From contig DOTA01000046.1 of assembly GCA_003513015.1 (NCBI GenBank), forward strand, positions 1-5,793: a stretch of 5,793 nucleotides of DNA. Direction: 5' to 3'. Numbering within the stretch: the stretch's first letter is position 1; the number at the start of each line of letters is the position of its first letter. Shown piece by piece: positions 5,200 to 5,793 of the stretch. The DNA is from Chloroflexota bacterium. Lineage in GTDB: Bacteria; Chloroflexota; Anaerolineae; Anaerolineales; UBA11858. A program made the position numbers and the translations under genes. Under the pieces are notes generated by a model that was given only the letters and a program-made list of their open reading frames with translations, searched no databases and had not been told where the DNA came from.

Positions 5200-5793
5200 C
5201 TAAATCCAATTGGGTTCTTCGTACACCCCAAAGACCACTTTCATCACCCCGATGATTTCGCCCAGGGTAGCGTAGGCGCGCACCGCCTCAAGGATGAAGG
5301 GCATAGTATTTTCGCTGCCCTGACAGGCCAGGCGCAGCCGGTCGAGGGTTTGGCCCACGCGGCCGTTATCACGTTCGGCGCGCAGCGTTTCGAGGCGAGA
5401 TATCTGTCGCTGGTATCCGGCAGGATCCATTTCGAGCAGCGGGATGCGCAGCGGCGTGCTTTCGGCGTAGGCGTTGACCCCCACAATACTGCGGATGCCC
5501 TGGTCAATTTCGCGCTGGTAGCGGTAAGCCGCATCCGAAATTTCGGATTGGAAGAAACCTTTTTCGATGGCGGGCAACATGCCGCCCAATTCTTCGATAC
5601 GGCGAAAGTAATCGTAAGCCTGTTGTTCGATGCGGTTGGTTTGGGCCTCCACAAAGAAGGAACCGCCCAGGGGATCGATGGTGTTGGCCACGCCGGATTC
5701 TTCCGCGATGATCTGCTGGGTGCGCAACGCCACAGTGACGGCATGCTCCGAGGGCAGCGCCAGGGCTTCATCCATGCTGTTGGTGTGCAGGGA
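5200..5793 (-). CDS. Methylmalonyl-CoA mutase catalytic subunit (partial, N-terminus beyond right edge)
   Basis: The window holds the last 197 residues. The enzyme uses adenosylcobalamin to interconvert methylmalonyl-CoA and succinyl-CoA, in propionate and odd-chain or branched amino-acid metabolism. The first residues [16 protein letters not shown], then [20 protein letters not shown] followed by LGGSFFVE, are the conserved end of the (beta/alpha)8 barrel. QREIDQG and VGVNAY follow in the usual order. The protein ends in [20 protein letters not shown] and a TAG with no B12-binding domain. That fits the split type, in which a separate small subunit binds cobalamin, as in many archaea and non-proteobacterial bacteria. 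The substrate-determining residues lie upstream of the edge, so a related acyl-CoA mutase (isobutyryl- or ethylmalonyl-CoA) cannot be excluded. It ends 62 nt before the CcmC-like gene. Confidence 0.93.
   Translation of the reverse strand, partial: SLHTNSMDEALALPSEHAVTVALRTQQIIAEESGVANTIDPLGGSFFVEAQTNRIEQQAYDYFRRIEELGGMLPAIEKGFFQSEISDAAYRYQREIDQGIRSIVGVNAYAESTPLRIPLLEMDPAGYQRQISRLETLRAERDNGRVGQTLDRLRLACQGSENTMPFILEAVRAYATLGEIIGVMKVVFGVYEEPNWI

Noticed and set aside
5244..5771. 175-codon minus-strand frame overlapping the mutase
   Set aside because: It is an out-of-frame shadow full of Arg, Ser, Pro and Trp. The mutase frame matches the family throughout.
1..5793. CRISPR array, tRNA, insertion sequence or phage genes
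   Set aside because: I saw no regularly spaced direct repeats, no cloverleaf with conserved tRNA bases, and no transposase or phage-like frame.

Overview
All five genes in this window lie on the minus strand, so transcription runs right to left. In that order they are: the 3' part of a methylmalonyl-CoA mutase catalytic subunit (cut by the right edge), a six-helix CcmC-like membrane protein, a major facilitator superfamily (MFS) transporter, a secreted membrane-anchored LysM protein, and most of a proton-pumping membrane pyrophosphatase (cut by the left edge). There are no plus-strand genes, tRNA, rRNA, CRISPR arrays or insertion sequences that I can see.

The source looks like a bacterial chromosome of middling GC. 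The extracellular LysM protein with Pro/Thr linkers, an SdrD-type domain and a C-terminal membrane anchor, plus a mutase catalytic chain with no fused B12 domain, suggest Chloroflexota, perhaps Anaerolineae. This is a guess from gene style, not a marker-based assignment.

Layout: 1-1949 holds hppA, whose residues at the known selectivity positions are Lys and Thr, predicting a K+-independent H+ pump. The gene-free stretch 1950-2344 looks regulatory. A good sigma-70-type promoter (TTGTAG, 17 nt, TATAAT) sits beneath a set of inverted repeats and would start a leader of about 310 nt. That leader can fold into several hairpins and ends with an intrinsic-terminator-like stem just before the hppA ribosome binding site. 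This is the most interesting part of the window. The LysM gene (2345-3217) has a TATAAT box so close to its ATG that the mRNA may be almost leaderless, and a 14-bp inverted repeat overlaps its promoter. The MFS gene (3328-4482, TTG start) follows the CcmC-like gene (4526-5137) by 43 nt and probably shares its transcript. Between the CcmC-like gene and the mutase is a short palindrome that may be a terminator or a dispersed intergenic repeat.

Functionally, the set is a mixed housekeeping neighbourhood rather than one pathway. The mutase (propionyl-CoA or odd-chain metabolism) makes no PPi itself. The pyrophosphatase recovers energy from PPi released by biosynthesis and acyl-CoA activation. The CcmC-like protein keeps the two histidines that serve as haem ligands in CcmC, but its tryptophan-rich haem motif is eroded, so its role is open.
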